A stretch of 64,000 bases of DNA from JANXQE01 sp035651635 (GTDB lineage: Bacteria; Verrucomicrobiota; Verrucomicrobiia; Limisphaerales; UBA8199): positions 5,384 through 69,383 of the forward strand of contig DASRFK010000313.1 of the NCBI GenBank assembly GCA_035651635.1, in the 5' to 3' direction. Made by a program: the position numbers and the translations under genes. The notes under the pieces are model-generated. The model saw only the letters and a program-made list of their open reading frames with translations. It was not told where the DNA came from and ran no database searches. Shown in pieces: positions 9,137 through 17,412 of this stretch (the stretch's first letter is position 1; each line of letters opens with the position of its first letter).

Positions 9137-10458
9137 CGGTATTTGGTGGTGGCCCCCTGGTCCTTGGTGTCGGGGTTCAGCGGGCTGCCTAATTCCGGTG
9201 CAACCGATCCGGTAGTCGGGAAGTTGGGCATCTCCCGCGTAGTCGTCAGTTTGCAGCCCTTCAAGGCATAGAAGAGCACAAACAGGTAGGGAACGAGACA
9301 AATCCCGAAAGACCGCGGAAGCCCGATGGTATCGGCCAGCCGCCCTTGCAGAACCGGGAGCAACGCGCAGCCCAAAAAACCGGTGGTGAGCAGCCCCGAA
9401 GCTTGCGCAGTTCGCTCGCCAAGCCCCTCGATGGCCAATGAATAAAGAGTGGGGAAGAAGATCGAGACGAAGAAGCCTGCAGACATAATCGACATGATTG
9501 CCATCCCTCCGGTGGCGACCATCATGAGGCCGACGAAAAGAAGCGCGCCCACCGCGTTGAACGCCAGGGTGTGCGCCGGTTTCACCCGCTTCTGGACCCA
9601 GGACCCGGCCAACCGGCCGATAGCAAATACCGCGAAATAGACCGTGAATAATTGCTGGGATCCGCGCGAGGAAATCCCCGCTACCGTCCGATCTTCCAGG
9701 TAATTGCGAAACAGGCCGAACAGACCAGCCTCGGCACCCAACACGAGAAAGATGGTGATGAACCCAAGCATGACCTTGGGTCGAGCCCATAGACTGTCCG
9801 GTGCCGGCGCGGCTTTCGGGCTGGCGCTGTTGGAACTGAGGTTGGCCGAGATGTCGACGTTGCCGGCCATTAAGGTAAGCAGGCAAATTCCGATAAGAAC
9901 GAGGCCAATCACGAGGAAGAGTCCTTGCATATAGGGCATTTTGCCTTCTATGCCGACAGTTGTAACCGGGATGATCAGTGTCAGCAGGAAGGGGGCGATG
10001 ATTTGGGCGATGGCGCCCAAGGCATTGCCCAGATTGAGCCGGCTCGAGCCGCCATCCTGGGGACCCAGGCCTGAGAGGAGCGGGTTACCTGCGACCAACT
10101 GGAAATTGAAGCCCATCCCGATGACGAAAAAGGCAACCAGGACCAGGGTATAATTTCCGCTCCGCAAGCCAGGCACCAGCAAGAGGGTGCCGGTTGCGAA
10201 CAACGCCATGGCGATGCTGAGGCAATTTTTGTATCCCGCGCGCGGAAGCAAAAAACCGATCACAACAGCCAGGGCGAAAGGGATATTTTTTGCGAAAGTG
10301 GTGTATTGCTGTTGCTGATAATTCAGGTGGAAGTACTCCTTGAACTCCGGGTTGAACGCCCCTTCAAAGCACAGCGCCATTCCGCAAAAGAAATAGATAA
10401 AATAGACCGTATACAGCAAGCCGCGGACAGAACGCGTTTCAGGGGCGGTCATATTCAC
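9133..10458 (-). CDS. MFS sugar permease (FucP-like)
   Basis: A 441-residue, roughly 12-segment major facilitator protein. The N-terminus (YTVYFIYFFCGMALCFEGAF) and the QQQYTTFAKNIPFALAVVIG region resemble the fucose/glucose-galactose:H+ symporter group. It is likely an inner-membrane importer, giving the locus a second uptake route beside the ABC system. It is coupled at both ends by 4 bp overlaps with the GH140 and epimerase genes. Substrate unknown; could import a released sugar or an oligosaccharide. Confidence 0.88.
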   Translation of the reverse strand: MNMTAPETRSVRGLLYTVYFIYFFCGMALCFEGAFNPEFKEYFHLNYQQQQYTTFAKNIPFALAVVIGFLLPRAGYKNCLSIAMALFATGTLLLVPGLRSGNYTLVLVAFFVIGMGFNFQLVAGNPLLSGLGPQDGGSSRLNLGNALGAIAQIIAPFLLTLIIPVTTVGIEGKMPYMQGLFLVIGLVLIGICLLTLMAGNVDISANLSSNSASPKAAPAPDSLWARPKVMLGFITIFLVLGAEAGLFGLFRNYLEDRTVAGISSRGSQQLFTVYFAVFAIGRLAGSWVQKRVKPAHTLAFNAVGALLFVGLMMVATGGMAIMSIMSAGFFVSIFFPTLYSLAIEGLGERTAQASGLLTTGFLGCALLPVLQGRLADTIGLPRSFGICLVPYLFVLFYALKGCKLTTTREMPNFPTTGSVAPELGSPLNPDTKDQGATTKYR

Positions 10459-11489
10459 ACCGGGTTGATTCGGAATTCCTCAACCAAAGCTGACGCATGC
10501 GCCCGCCAGGCGTTTACGATGCGGTCGTAGAAGGGGTGATTGTCTGAATTCTCGATCAGGTTATGTCGCGATAGATGATCGAGGCACTTCCGGACGCCTT
10601 GCTCAAAGGGTACAGTGTAGCGAAAGCCCAGGTCTCGTTTGGCCTTGGTATTATCAAAGAGGTTGTGATGCCGGAAATTTTCCAGGCACCACTCCGCTTG
10701 TTTCGGAGCCAAGTTGGCCAGGAGGTCGGTAGGGATGTAGACAAAATCCGGTTCGGGCGCGCCCATCACACCAGCGATGGTTCGCCAGATATGATTGTGC
10801 GTCATCCATTCGTCCCCTGGAAGGTTGTAGTCCTGGCCGAAGGCCTTTGTGTTGCCGATCGCGCCGGTGAAGCCGCGGGCGACGTCATCCCGGTAGGTGG
10901 CTACCCAGATCGAAGTGCCGTCACCGTGAAGGATGATTGGTCTGCCACGGCGCAACCGATCGAGGTGGTAACTCTGGCCGCCAAACGAATGAATGCCCGG
11001 GCTCCACGCTTCGTTGTAAGTAAACGCAGGCCGGCAGATGGTCAGAGCGAACTCGCCTCGACGATGCGCTTCCCACAGAGCCTGTTCGCATAGCACTTTT
11101 TTATGTGCATACGGAAAGCTCGGTCGGGCTTCCACCACGCCATTCTCCTCGGTTACAGGGTAACACTGCGGTGTCTTCCGATAAACATCCACTGTGCTGC
11201 AGAAAATAAACTGTTGTGTCCGACCTCGGAAGATTTCGATGTCGCACTGCGCGTCCGCCAGCTCGTAACAGATCATGTCGATGACACAATCGAATCGTCC
11301 CAGCCCGCTGAGTTTGTCACGGAGCTCCTCTCGCCTCGTCCGATCTCCGGTGATGATCCGGGCACCGGTCAGCCATTCGGGAGTTTTCGAAGAGCGTTTG
11401 AAAAGCGTCAGCTCGTGGCCCTGCGCAACCAATGTTTTCGTGAGGGGAGTGCTGATGTTGCCGGTGCCGCCAATGACAAGGATCTTCAT
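10455..11489 (-). CDS. NAD-dependent epimerase/dehydratase (extended SDR)
   Basis: A 344-residue extended short-chain dehydrogenase/reductase. It opens with the Rossmann dinucleotide motif VIGGTGNISTPLTKTL and has a central region with VDVYRKTPQCYPV and an active-site-like YAHKKVLCEQAL (Tyr-x-x-x-Lys). The C-terminal part (DLGFRYTVPFEQGVRKCLDH) is typical of nucleotide-sugar epimerase relatives. It may act on a free or nucleotide-linked sugar. It overlaps both neighbours by 4 bp within the operon. Confidence 0.88.
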   Translation of the reverse strand: MKILVIGGTGNISTPLTKTLVAQGHELTLFKRSSKTPEWLTGARIITGDRTRREELRDKLSGLGRFDCVIDMICYELADAQCDIEIFRGRTQQFIFCSTVDVYRKTPQCYPVTEENGVVEARPSFPYAHKKVLCEQALWEAHRRGEFALTICRPAFTYNEAWSPGIHSFGGQSYHLDRLRRGRPIILHGDGTSIWVATYRDDVARGFTGAIGNTKAFGQDYNLPGDEWMTHNHIWRTIAGVMGAPEPDFVYIPTDLLANLAPKQAEWCLENFRHHNLFDNTKAKRDLGFRYTVPFEQGVRKCLDHLSRHNLIENSDNHPFYDRIVNAWRAHASALVEEFRINPV

Positions 11490-12892
11490 GGCTGTTTGGT
11501 AATCGGCTGAGGGGGGCGGAAAGGCTCGTTATCTCGCAGCATCGCCTCCTTGCCAATGTCGTTCTGGATCTTCACGCCATAATAGCCGTTGTTGCCCTCG
11601 AGAATCGCAGATTTCAGGCCCGACTTAAGCCAGACGCTTCCCGGCTGGTTCCGGACGTCGTTCCCGGTCCAAGCATCTCCGGGTTTGCGCTGGCGCGAAC
11701 GGGCGTCAAAGGTTGAACCATGGACCTGAAGCTTGCCGTTCTCAGCGACAATCGAGAAACCGGGGTCCTCGTGGTTATCGTTTGAAAAATAACAATCGGA
11801 GAAAGAAACGTAAGCGCTGCCGCGCAAGAGGGCATTATGCGCCACCGGCCCCCAAAACCCGCAGTTCACGAACCGGATGCTGCCGGAGCAACCGGGTTCC
11901 ACCACCACTTGAGTGCTGCGTCCAATGCGATGGGCGTTGAATTCGCCATTATTGATCAGCAGTCCCTGAGGCTGGATCGACTCGACCAGCACGCACGTGT
12001 CGCAGGCGTCGGCACCAATGCCTGAGAACTGCCCGTTACAGGCGCCGTTTTCTGTTTCGATAAATCGATATCCAATTTTTGCGGGAAAAACGAACGTGTT
12101 GTTGACGTACTCCCAGTCGGTACGCCCGAAAATGAAGGCTTCCAGATTCTGCTGCATGTAGGCGACCACCTGCTTCCAATTGCCCGCAAAGGCCGGGTTG
12201 GCCCAGAAATGAGAATGGAATTGCACATTCTCGATCCGGCCGATATCACCGGTCCAATCGACAAGGATTCCTCGCCTGAGCACGCACCCATTGATCTGAG
12301 AAAGACGGTGCCGGCCATTCTCGGTCGGCCCAGTTCGGATGCCGTTGTAGCTGTTGATGAGTGTGACACTTTCCACGGTGCTGTCGAAACTCACTTCGTT
12401 TGTGTTGGCCGGGTTGGCGCGGATGTGGATGGTCCAAGGATAAGGCCGGATATCCTCCACGCGTTGCTCGGGGTAATAGACAGTGATGCCCTTGAGCGAG
12501 GTGGAACTGCGCATCTCGATGAATGCTGGCCCGTCCTCGTGATCCCGGCCTTCGGTAGGGAGTAAAATGGAACCGGTGGCGGGTTCCCAGGATTGCGGGG
12601 CCTGGTTGAGTCCGCTCAAGTGCACCCCCATCTTGAGTTCCAGGTGTCCGTTGCAGCGCCAGCGACCGGCGGGAATGACGACCAACCCGCCTTTCTGGCT
12701 CGCCGCATCAATCGATTTTTGAATTGCGGTGGTGCAATCAGTCTGGCCATCGCCCACAGCGCCAAAGTCCAGAATGTTGAAACTCCCCAACGCCTGCGTC
12801 TGGATAAGATTGGCGGAAGAGGGCGCCTGCGCCGCAACGCTCGTGCAGAAAGCCAGGACCGAGAGGAGGCAAAGCAACAGGGAATGATTCAT
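11486..12892 (-). CDS. Secreted right-handed beta-helix protein (pectate-lyase-like)
   Basis: A 468-residue exported protein: signal peptide LLCLLSVLAFCTSVAAQ, then the opening typical of the Pectate_lyase_3 superfamily, FNILDFGAVGDGQTDCTTAI, and a KGGLVVIPAGRW strand turn. Later repeats (FVNCGFWGP, FSDCYFSNDNHEDPGF, LQVHGSTFDAR) are coils of a beta helix. Members include polygalacturonases, pectate lyases and sugar epimerases; I cannot place catalytic residues. Its place among glycan genes points to cleavage or binding of a cell-wall polysaccharide. Confidence 0.85.
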   Translation of the reverse strand: MNHSLLLCLLSVLAFCTSVAAQAPSSANLIQTQALGSFNILDFGAVGDGQTDCTTAIQKSIDAASQKGGLVVIPAGRWRCNGHLELKMGVHLSGLNQAPQSWEPATGSILLPTEGRDHEDGPAFIEMRSSTSLKGITVYYPEQRVEDIRPYPWTIHIRANPANTNEVSFDSTVESVTLINSYNGIRTGPTENGRHRLSQINGCVLRRGILVDWTGDIGRIENVQFHSHFWANPAFAGNWKQVVAYMQQNLEAFIFGRTDWEYVNNTFVFPAKIGYRFIETENGACNGQFSGIGADACDTCVLVESIQPQGLLINNGEFNAHRIGRSTQVVVEPGCSGSIRFVNCGFWGPVAHNALLRGSAYVSFSDCYFSNDNHEDPGFSIVAENGKLQVHGSTFDARSRQRKPGDAWTGNDVRNQPGSVWLKSGLKSAILEGNNGYYGVKIQNDIGKEAMLRDNEPFRPPQPITKQP

Positions 12893-12908
12893 AAGCGGAG
12901 ACTTGGGC

Positions 12909-13787
12909 TTAGTCCGTGCTGAGTTTCACTTCCAGCCCGCTGATTCTTTCGTCGCTGCCTTTGCGGGCGATGAGCGTTTTGCCGTTGACCTGTTTGCGCT
13001 CGAATTTCTCCAGATTGGTGATCGTGACCCCGGCGTCGTAGCGGGCAACGGCTTCCTGGCAACCCATCTCATGAGCGCTTTCCGCCACGCGATGATAAAA
13101 TTCGCGCGATCCGCCAAGGTAAATGTCGGCCAGGAAGTAACGCACATTGACCTCCGGATAGGCCAAGTCGGAATTCAAGACGACGCGAGCCCCGTCGGCG
13201 GGCAGGCCGCTCGCGCTGAGGCTGAGATGCCGTTTAGTTGACTTGCCCGAAGCCGTGAACCAACGCGCATTCACCGCGCGGCAGCCATTGGCCCAGAGAC
13301 GCAGCGCCTCTCCGATCGCTGGGTCGGATTTGGCCCGTTTCTGGTAGGCCGTGAGTGGCCCGCCCAGCGTCAGATCCAATATTGTTAGCCTCATGTCCGC
13401 CTGTGAAAATGTTCCGTCATTCGACAACACCACCTCGTTGCCGCTGATCGTTCGGTTGGAGCCACGCTGAACAACGCGCATAACCTTTCCATTCTTGCCA
13501 AAGGAGTTCGTCACCCAGCATCGTTCGAGTTCGTTTGTGTTCACCACGTGCACACCAGCGTCCCAAAGTCGGATGGCCTCATGGGAATCGGGATCTCTCT
13601 CGCGTGCCCCATAATCGCGATACAGGGCCGCGTTGCCACCCAGCGACATGTCGGCTAGCAAATAGCGAACCTGCGGTTCACGCCAGATGACCGTCTGCCA
13701 GTCCGCGCTTTGCGATCGTGCGCCACTCGTAGCGCTGGCGACCAGCAGGCCTGCTGCCGTCCCAATGAAATGTCCCAGTGCTTTCAT
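12909..13787 (-). CDS. Secreted protein built of three internal repeats, unknown family
   Basis: 292 residues with an N-terminal signal-like segment (GTAAGLLVASATSGARS). I do not recognise the family. The mature part consists of three similar units of about 85-100 residues, each beginning with a strand like VRYLLADMSLGGNAALYRDY, MRLTILDLTLGGPLTAYQKR or VRYFLADIYLGGSREFYHRV, followed by EAIRLWDAGVHVVNTNELER or its equivalents (EALRLWANGCRAVNARWF, EAVARYDAGVTITNLEKFE) and a beta-rich end with SGNEVVLSND or SGLEVKLSTD. It overlaps the propeller gene by 4 bp. A binding or structural role outside the cytoplasm is possible; no function is claimed. Confidence 0.83.
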   Translation of the reverse strand: MKALGHFIGTAAGLLVASATSGARSQSADWQTVIWREPQVRYLLADMSLGGNAALYRDYGARERDPDSHEAIRLWDAGVHVVNTNELERCWVTNSFGKNGKVMRVVQRGSNRTISGNEVVLSNDGTFSQADMRLTILDLTLGGPLTAYQKRAKSDPAIGEALRLWANGCRAVNARWFTASGKSTKRHLSLSASGLPADGARVVLNSDLAYPEVNVRYFLADIYLGGSREFYHRVAESAHEMGCQEAVARYDAGVTITNLEKFERKQVNGKTLIARKGSDERISGLEVKLSTD

Positions 13788-15055
13788 TTCGCGTCGCGGT
13801 TACGCCCGATGCAATACAAGTTGTTTCTGGTCCGGATGAATAGTTGCCCGTGAGACACCGCCATGGACGCTTGCGCTTTCTCCAGGAGCGGATTCCTGGC
13901 CACCACCTGGAAACGTGGACCGGCGTCGATCACGACTGTCTCGCCGTCGTCAGAGAGCAGATAAAGGCGATTTTCCCCGGAAACAGGTGAGGCTGAGAAG
14001 CTCCCGCCCACGCGCTCCTGCCAGACGATTTCGCCGCTTTCACTTTTCAAACACGTCGCAATTCCTCCCTCGTTGACCATAAAAAGGAAAGGCTTGAGAA
14101 ACAGGTAGGAAGGAATCTTCGATGCTCCCTTTTTTTGTTCCCACACCAGATTCGTCTCCCCGAGATCGCCGCGGCCGCCAAGTCGAAATGCTTTCGTTGA
14201 TTCTCGCCCGCCCCAGCCCGATGCCGTGAAAGCAAGACCGTCTCCGACCACCATGGACGGAACAACACCTTCGCCGATGTTTTTCGACGTCCAAAGCCGT
14301 TCACCCGTCTTGGGGTCGAAGCCTTGCACCACGTCACCGGCTCCGCTGACGAGCTCCGCGTGGCCGTCCGGCGCGGTCCAGATGCTGGGGACCACGTGCG
14401 CAATCCGCGACATCCCGCGTTTTGCCTCCCACTGGAATTTGCCCGTGCGCGTATCGAGAGCAAGAATACGTGCCTTGTCCCACGCAAAATGCCATCCTGC
14501 GCCGGTGTCGGGCGGTTCGCCGCTCCCGTCCCGGGCCATAATCAGTAATTCTTGCCATAGTATGGGGGAACTCCCGAGTCCGTGCTCACCGTAAAACGGA
14601 AAGTTTCGGTTAACCCAGACCACCTTTCCTTCAAAATCCAGGGCGGCAAAACTGCCGTCGCCAAACACTGCAAAAACCAGCTTGCCGTCGGTGCACGGCG
14701 TCGGCGTGGCGTAACCGTTGCGCTGCTGTTTATGGCCGGGAACCTGTTTAAAAACCTCTCTGTCCCAAAGCACCGTTCCGGTGGTGCGCTCAAACGCGAT
14801 GAGGTGGCACCCCACTCCGCCCTCCGTGGCGGTTGTCACGAACACGCGATCGTTCCAGACGATTGGCGACGACCATCCCTCTCCGGGCACGACCGTTTTC
14901 CAGGCGATGTTCTCTGTCGCACTCCATCTCAGCGGCAACCCTGCTTCCGTGGACAGCCCCTGGCCTGTCGGACCCCGGAACCCAGGCCAGTTCTCGCCAA
15001 CGGCATGGGCAGCCAGAAGAACAGGCAGAAGCTGCAAAACGAATTTTGTGGTCAT
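13784..15055 (-). CDS. Secreted PQQ-like beta-propeller protein (BamB-like repeats)
   Basis: 423 residues with a signal peptide (FVLQLLPVLLAAHAVG) and the start NWPGFRGPTGQGLS that marks the Verrucomicrobial and Planctomycetal outer-membrane propeller proteins. Repeated blade motifs such as TGTVLWDREV, TGKFQWEAKRG, GERLWTSKN and SGEIVWQERVGG fit a seven- or eight-bladed PQQ_2 propeller. There is no evidence for PQQ binding or dehydrogenase activity. It sits between the triple-repeat protein and GH140 copy 2 with 4 bp overlaps on both sides, suggesting a surface complex or scaffold in glycan handling. Confidence 0.9.
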   Translation of the reverse strand: MTTKFVLQLLPVLLAAHAVGENWPGFRGPTGQGLSTEAGLPLRWSATENIAWKTVVPGEGWSSPIVWNDRVFVTTATEGGVGCHLIAFERTTGTVLWDREVFKQVPGHKQQRNGYATPTPCTDGKLVFAVFGDGSFAALDFEGKVVWVNRNFPFYGEHGLGSSPILWQELLIMARDGSGEPPDTGAGWHFAWDKARILALDTRTGKFQWEAKRGMSRIAHVVPSIWTAPDGHAELVSGAGDVVQGFDPKTGERLWTSKNIGEGVVPSMVVGDGLAFTASGWGGRESTKAFRLGGRGDLGETNLVWEQKKGASKIPSYLFLKPFLFMVNEGGIATCLKSESGEIVWQERVGGSFSASPVSGENRLYLLSDDGETVVIDAGPRFQVVARNPLLEKAQASMAVSHGQLFIRTRNNLYCIGRNRDAK

Positions 15056-16503
15056 TGGGTTGAAACCTGCCCTGGGGGAGGAAAGGACTCCGATGCGTCA
15101 TCGAGCACCAGTACCCAGTCAAGCATCTCGCCTTGATCGGGCGGCACGAACTGGCGCTCGCCTTTGTTATCGAAAGTGGCAATGAAGTTGGCTTGAGCGT
15201 CCCGTGGGTTAAACCACCATGCCTTCACCCGCGTTCCCTTGATCACGCTCATGCGCACCTTGAAAGGCCGGCCGACCGGCGCATAGACCATGGCGTAACG
15301 ACCGTCGTTGTCCCGTGTGGCCACGAAACGGTAGCGGCCCGCGCCAGGAACGCTTGTTGGTACGCGCTCCGCTACAATGATCGTGTCATCAGGGATGCGC
15401 GTCAGAAAGGGTCGGGACAGGAGCAGGTGTTTGGCATGCTGCATTTGACCTGACCCCGGCTGATCGATTGCTTCGTACCAGGGTAGAAGAGGATTGTTGA
15501 TGGGCGCGCGGTTGGTCGCCCACATCTGCCACACCGAGTGGTGTCCGTAGGTATGGCCGCAGGCGCCGCTGAACAGATCCCAATAGAGTGGCCGGCGAAC
15601 ATCGGCTGCCACCGAGTGTCCGAACTTTTTTGCGTCGAAAGAGATCGGGTGGTCTTCGTAGATTGGTTCGCCGTCAATCACCGGCTTTGGCGGGGTACGA
15701 TCATAGTCAGCCCGCGTCTGGTCGTAATGGCCCGTGAACTCTGCTGAGTGACCGTTTTGCCGCATATTGAAATCCATCCAGGACTCTTTATGAAACCATT
15801 GCGCCGAGCCGGAGCCACCCGTTGGGTGGAACGTGATCAAGTGCGCGCCTTGGTCCCCCTTGCGTAGGCCGGCCGCCATCACGCGCAGGATTTCCCTGTG
15901 ACGATCATTCTCGACCGCCCGATCGCCTCCTAGAATCCAAACCAGGCTGGCATCCCGGTAGCGCCGGCCAAGCCACTCGCCGTATGCGGCAGCATTTTCG
16001 GGCGTGAAAATCTCCGGTCCAGCACCCCACGCTTTGTTCCACTTGTCGCCCCAGGTCGGCAGCATCCCGAGATAGAGCCCTAGCGCGTTGGCTCGCGCGA
16101 CAATCCAGTCGACGTGTTTGAAATACTCTTCATTGGGTTTGGTGGGGTCATTTTCGATCAGGGGCAACTGACCGTACGGATTTTTGTCGGTAAGACCCGC
16201 CGATTCGGCCAGGACGACCGCCTGGATGACGGTAAAGCCTTTGCGCGCTCGATTTTCCAGGTATCGTTCCGCATCTTCCTGATTCAGCCGGTGGAATAAT
16301 TCCCACGCCGTGTCCCCGAGCCAAAAAAACGGCTGGCCCGATTCCGTAACGAGAAAGCGATGGTTCTCGCTCACCCTGAGCCGCGGTAGCGACTCGGCCA
16401 AGGCGGAAAGTGCGGTGCCGGCGAGGCAAAAGGCGAACCCGAGAATTCCACATCCGACAGAATTGATGAGGATGGAGCGTGTGGCGTTCAGTCCCATAGG
16501 CAC
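15052..16503 (-). CDS. GH140 apiosidase-like glycoside hydrolase (DUF4038), copy 2, secreted
   Basis: A 483-residue paralogue of the GH140 protein at 7778-9136. It has an N-terminal signal peptide (GFAFCLAGTALSALAES), then FFWLGDTAWELFHRLNQEDA, the acid motif LVWILGGDRAVEND and the glutamate motif VIDGEPIYEDHPIS, and ends in a beta domain (YAMVYAPVGRPFKVRM). The paralogues agree closely in the barrel, so one probably arose by duplication; only this one has a clear export signal, suggesting outside and inside roles. It abuts the RpiR gene directly. Confidence 0.9.
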   Translation of the reverse strand: MPMGLNATRSILINSVGCGILGFAFCLAGTALSALAESLPRLRVSENHRFLVTESGQPFFWLGDTAWELFHRLNQEDAERYLENRARKGFTVIQAVVLAESAGLTDKNPYGQLPLIENDPTKPNEEYFKHVDWIVARANALGLYLGMLPTWGDKWNKAWGAGPEIFTPENAAAYGEWLGRRYRDASLVWILGGDRAVENDRHREILRVMAAGLRKGDQGAHLITFHPTGGSGSAQWFHKESWMDFNMRQNGHSAEFTGHYDQTRADYDRTPPKPVIDGEPIYEDHPISFDAKKFGHSVAADVRRPLYWDLFSGACGHTYGHHSVWQMWATNRAPINNPLLPWYEAIDQPGSGQMQHAKHLLLSRPFLTRIPDDTIIVAERVPTSVPGAGRYRFVATRDNDGRYAMVYAPVGRPFKVRMSVIKGTRVKAWWFNPRDAQANFIATFDNKGERQFVPPDQGEMLDWVLVLDDASESFPPPGQVSTQ

Positions 16504-17412
16504 TTAGGCGGAAAGTGGATCGAACTGGCGGTTTTTATTGGTCCCGATGACCTCGTTTGCCGAGGCCAATGCTTTGCGGACACTGGGACCGCTTCGCAGG
16601 AGATAGTTAACATACAGGCTTTCAAGCACGGCAAGTTGGGCCAGGCGCTGGGAACCGATTTCACCATTGATGTGTTCCTGAAAAACGGCCGTTAGCAGCA
16701 CGAGATCCGCGGCGCGAGCGAGCGAAGAGCGTGGAAAATTGGTAATTGCCAACACGCGGATGCCGCGAGCCTGCGCAGCACGCATGGCCGAAAGGATGGG
16801 TTTGCTCTCGCCCGAGTAAGATATGGCGACCATCAGGTCCCCGCGGTTCAGATGATTGCTCAGGATGATGAGTTGCAGGTCCGGATCTTCCGCCGTGTGA
16901 CATGGAACACCGATGCGCAGGAATTTATGATAAGCCTCGCGCGCGACGACGGCAGCGTTGCCGAGGCCGAAGAAAGCCAGGCTCTTGGCCGCGGCCAAAG
17001 CATCCACAGCCTTTCGGTACTGAGTAGGATCGATGGAGGCCAATGTGTCCTGCAATGCCTGGACGGAATTGGCGAACACTTTGCTCAACACGGTTTCCGG
17101 CCGGTCCGTCGTTGCGATGTCGCGATAAGGGACCTCCGCTTCCGGGGAGCCGAAGTCATTGCGCAGGCCAGGATAACCGTCATAGCCGAGTCTTTGGGCA
17201 AGACGAACCACAGTGGCTTCGCTGCAGCCGGCTCGAGCCGCGAATTCTACTACCCCGGCCTCGTGGATGGCATCCGGAGAGGCCAGGAGGAAATCCGCTG
17301 CTTTGCGCTCGGCCGTTTTGAGAGAACGGTAGATGCCCCGAAGCCGAATCAGGCACCGATGCGGCACGCGATCGGATGGGTTGGTTGAAACTGAGGAGGT
17401 CTCTGGATTCAT
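16504..17412 (-). CDS. MurR/RpiR family transcriptional regulator
   Basis: 302 residues. The N-terminal ~80 residues are the RpiR helix-turn-helix (SLKTAERKAADFLLASPDAI and GCSEATVVRLAQRLGYDGYP) and the C-terminal half is a SIS sugar-phosphate-binding domain (AKSLAFFGLGNAAVVAREAY, DLMVAISYSGESKPILSAM). Such regulators sense a phosphosugar and control the adjacent catabolic genes. The ATG at 17412 gives a 4 bp overlap with the FGGY kinase gene; a longer frame reaching 17667 lies inside that gene and is rejected. It is the only DNA-binding protein in the locus and so the likely local regulator. Confidence 0.92.
   Translation of the reverse strand: MNPETSSVSTNPSDRVPHRCLIRLRGIYRSLKTAERKAADFLLASPDAIHEAGVVEFAARAGCSEATVVRLAQRLGYDGYPGLRNDFGSPEAEVPYRDIATTDRPETVLSKVFANSVQALQDTLASIDPTQYRKAVDALAAAKSLAFFGLGNAAVVAREAYHKFLRIGVPCHTAEDPDLQLIILSNHLNRGDLMVAISYSGESKPILSAMRAAQARGIRVLAITNFPRSSLARAADLVLLTAVFQEHINGEIGSQRLAQLAVLESLYVNYLLRSGPSVRKALASANEVIGTNKNRQFDPLSA

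Noticed and set aside
7778..9886. A 702-codon frame as one large protein
   Set aside because: The part upstream of 9136 is the wrong-frame shadow of the MFS gene; the GH140 domain begins at the ATG at 9136.
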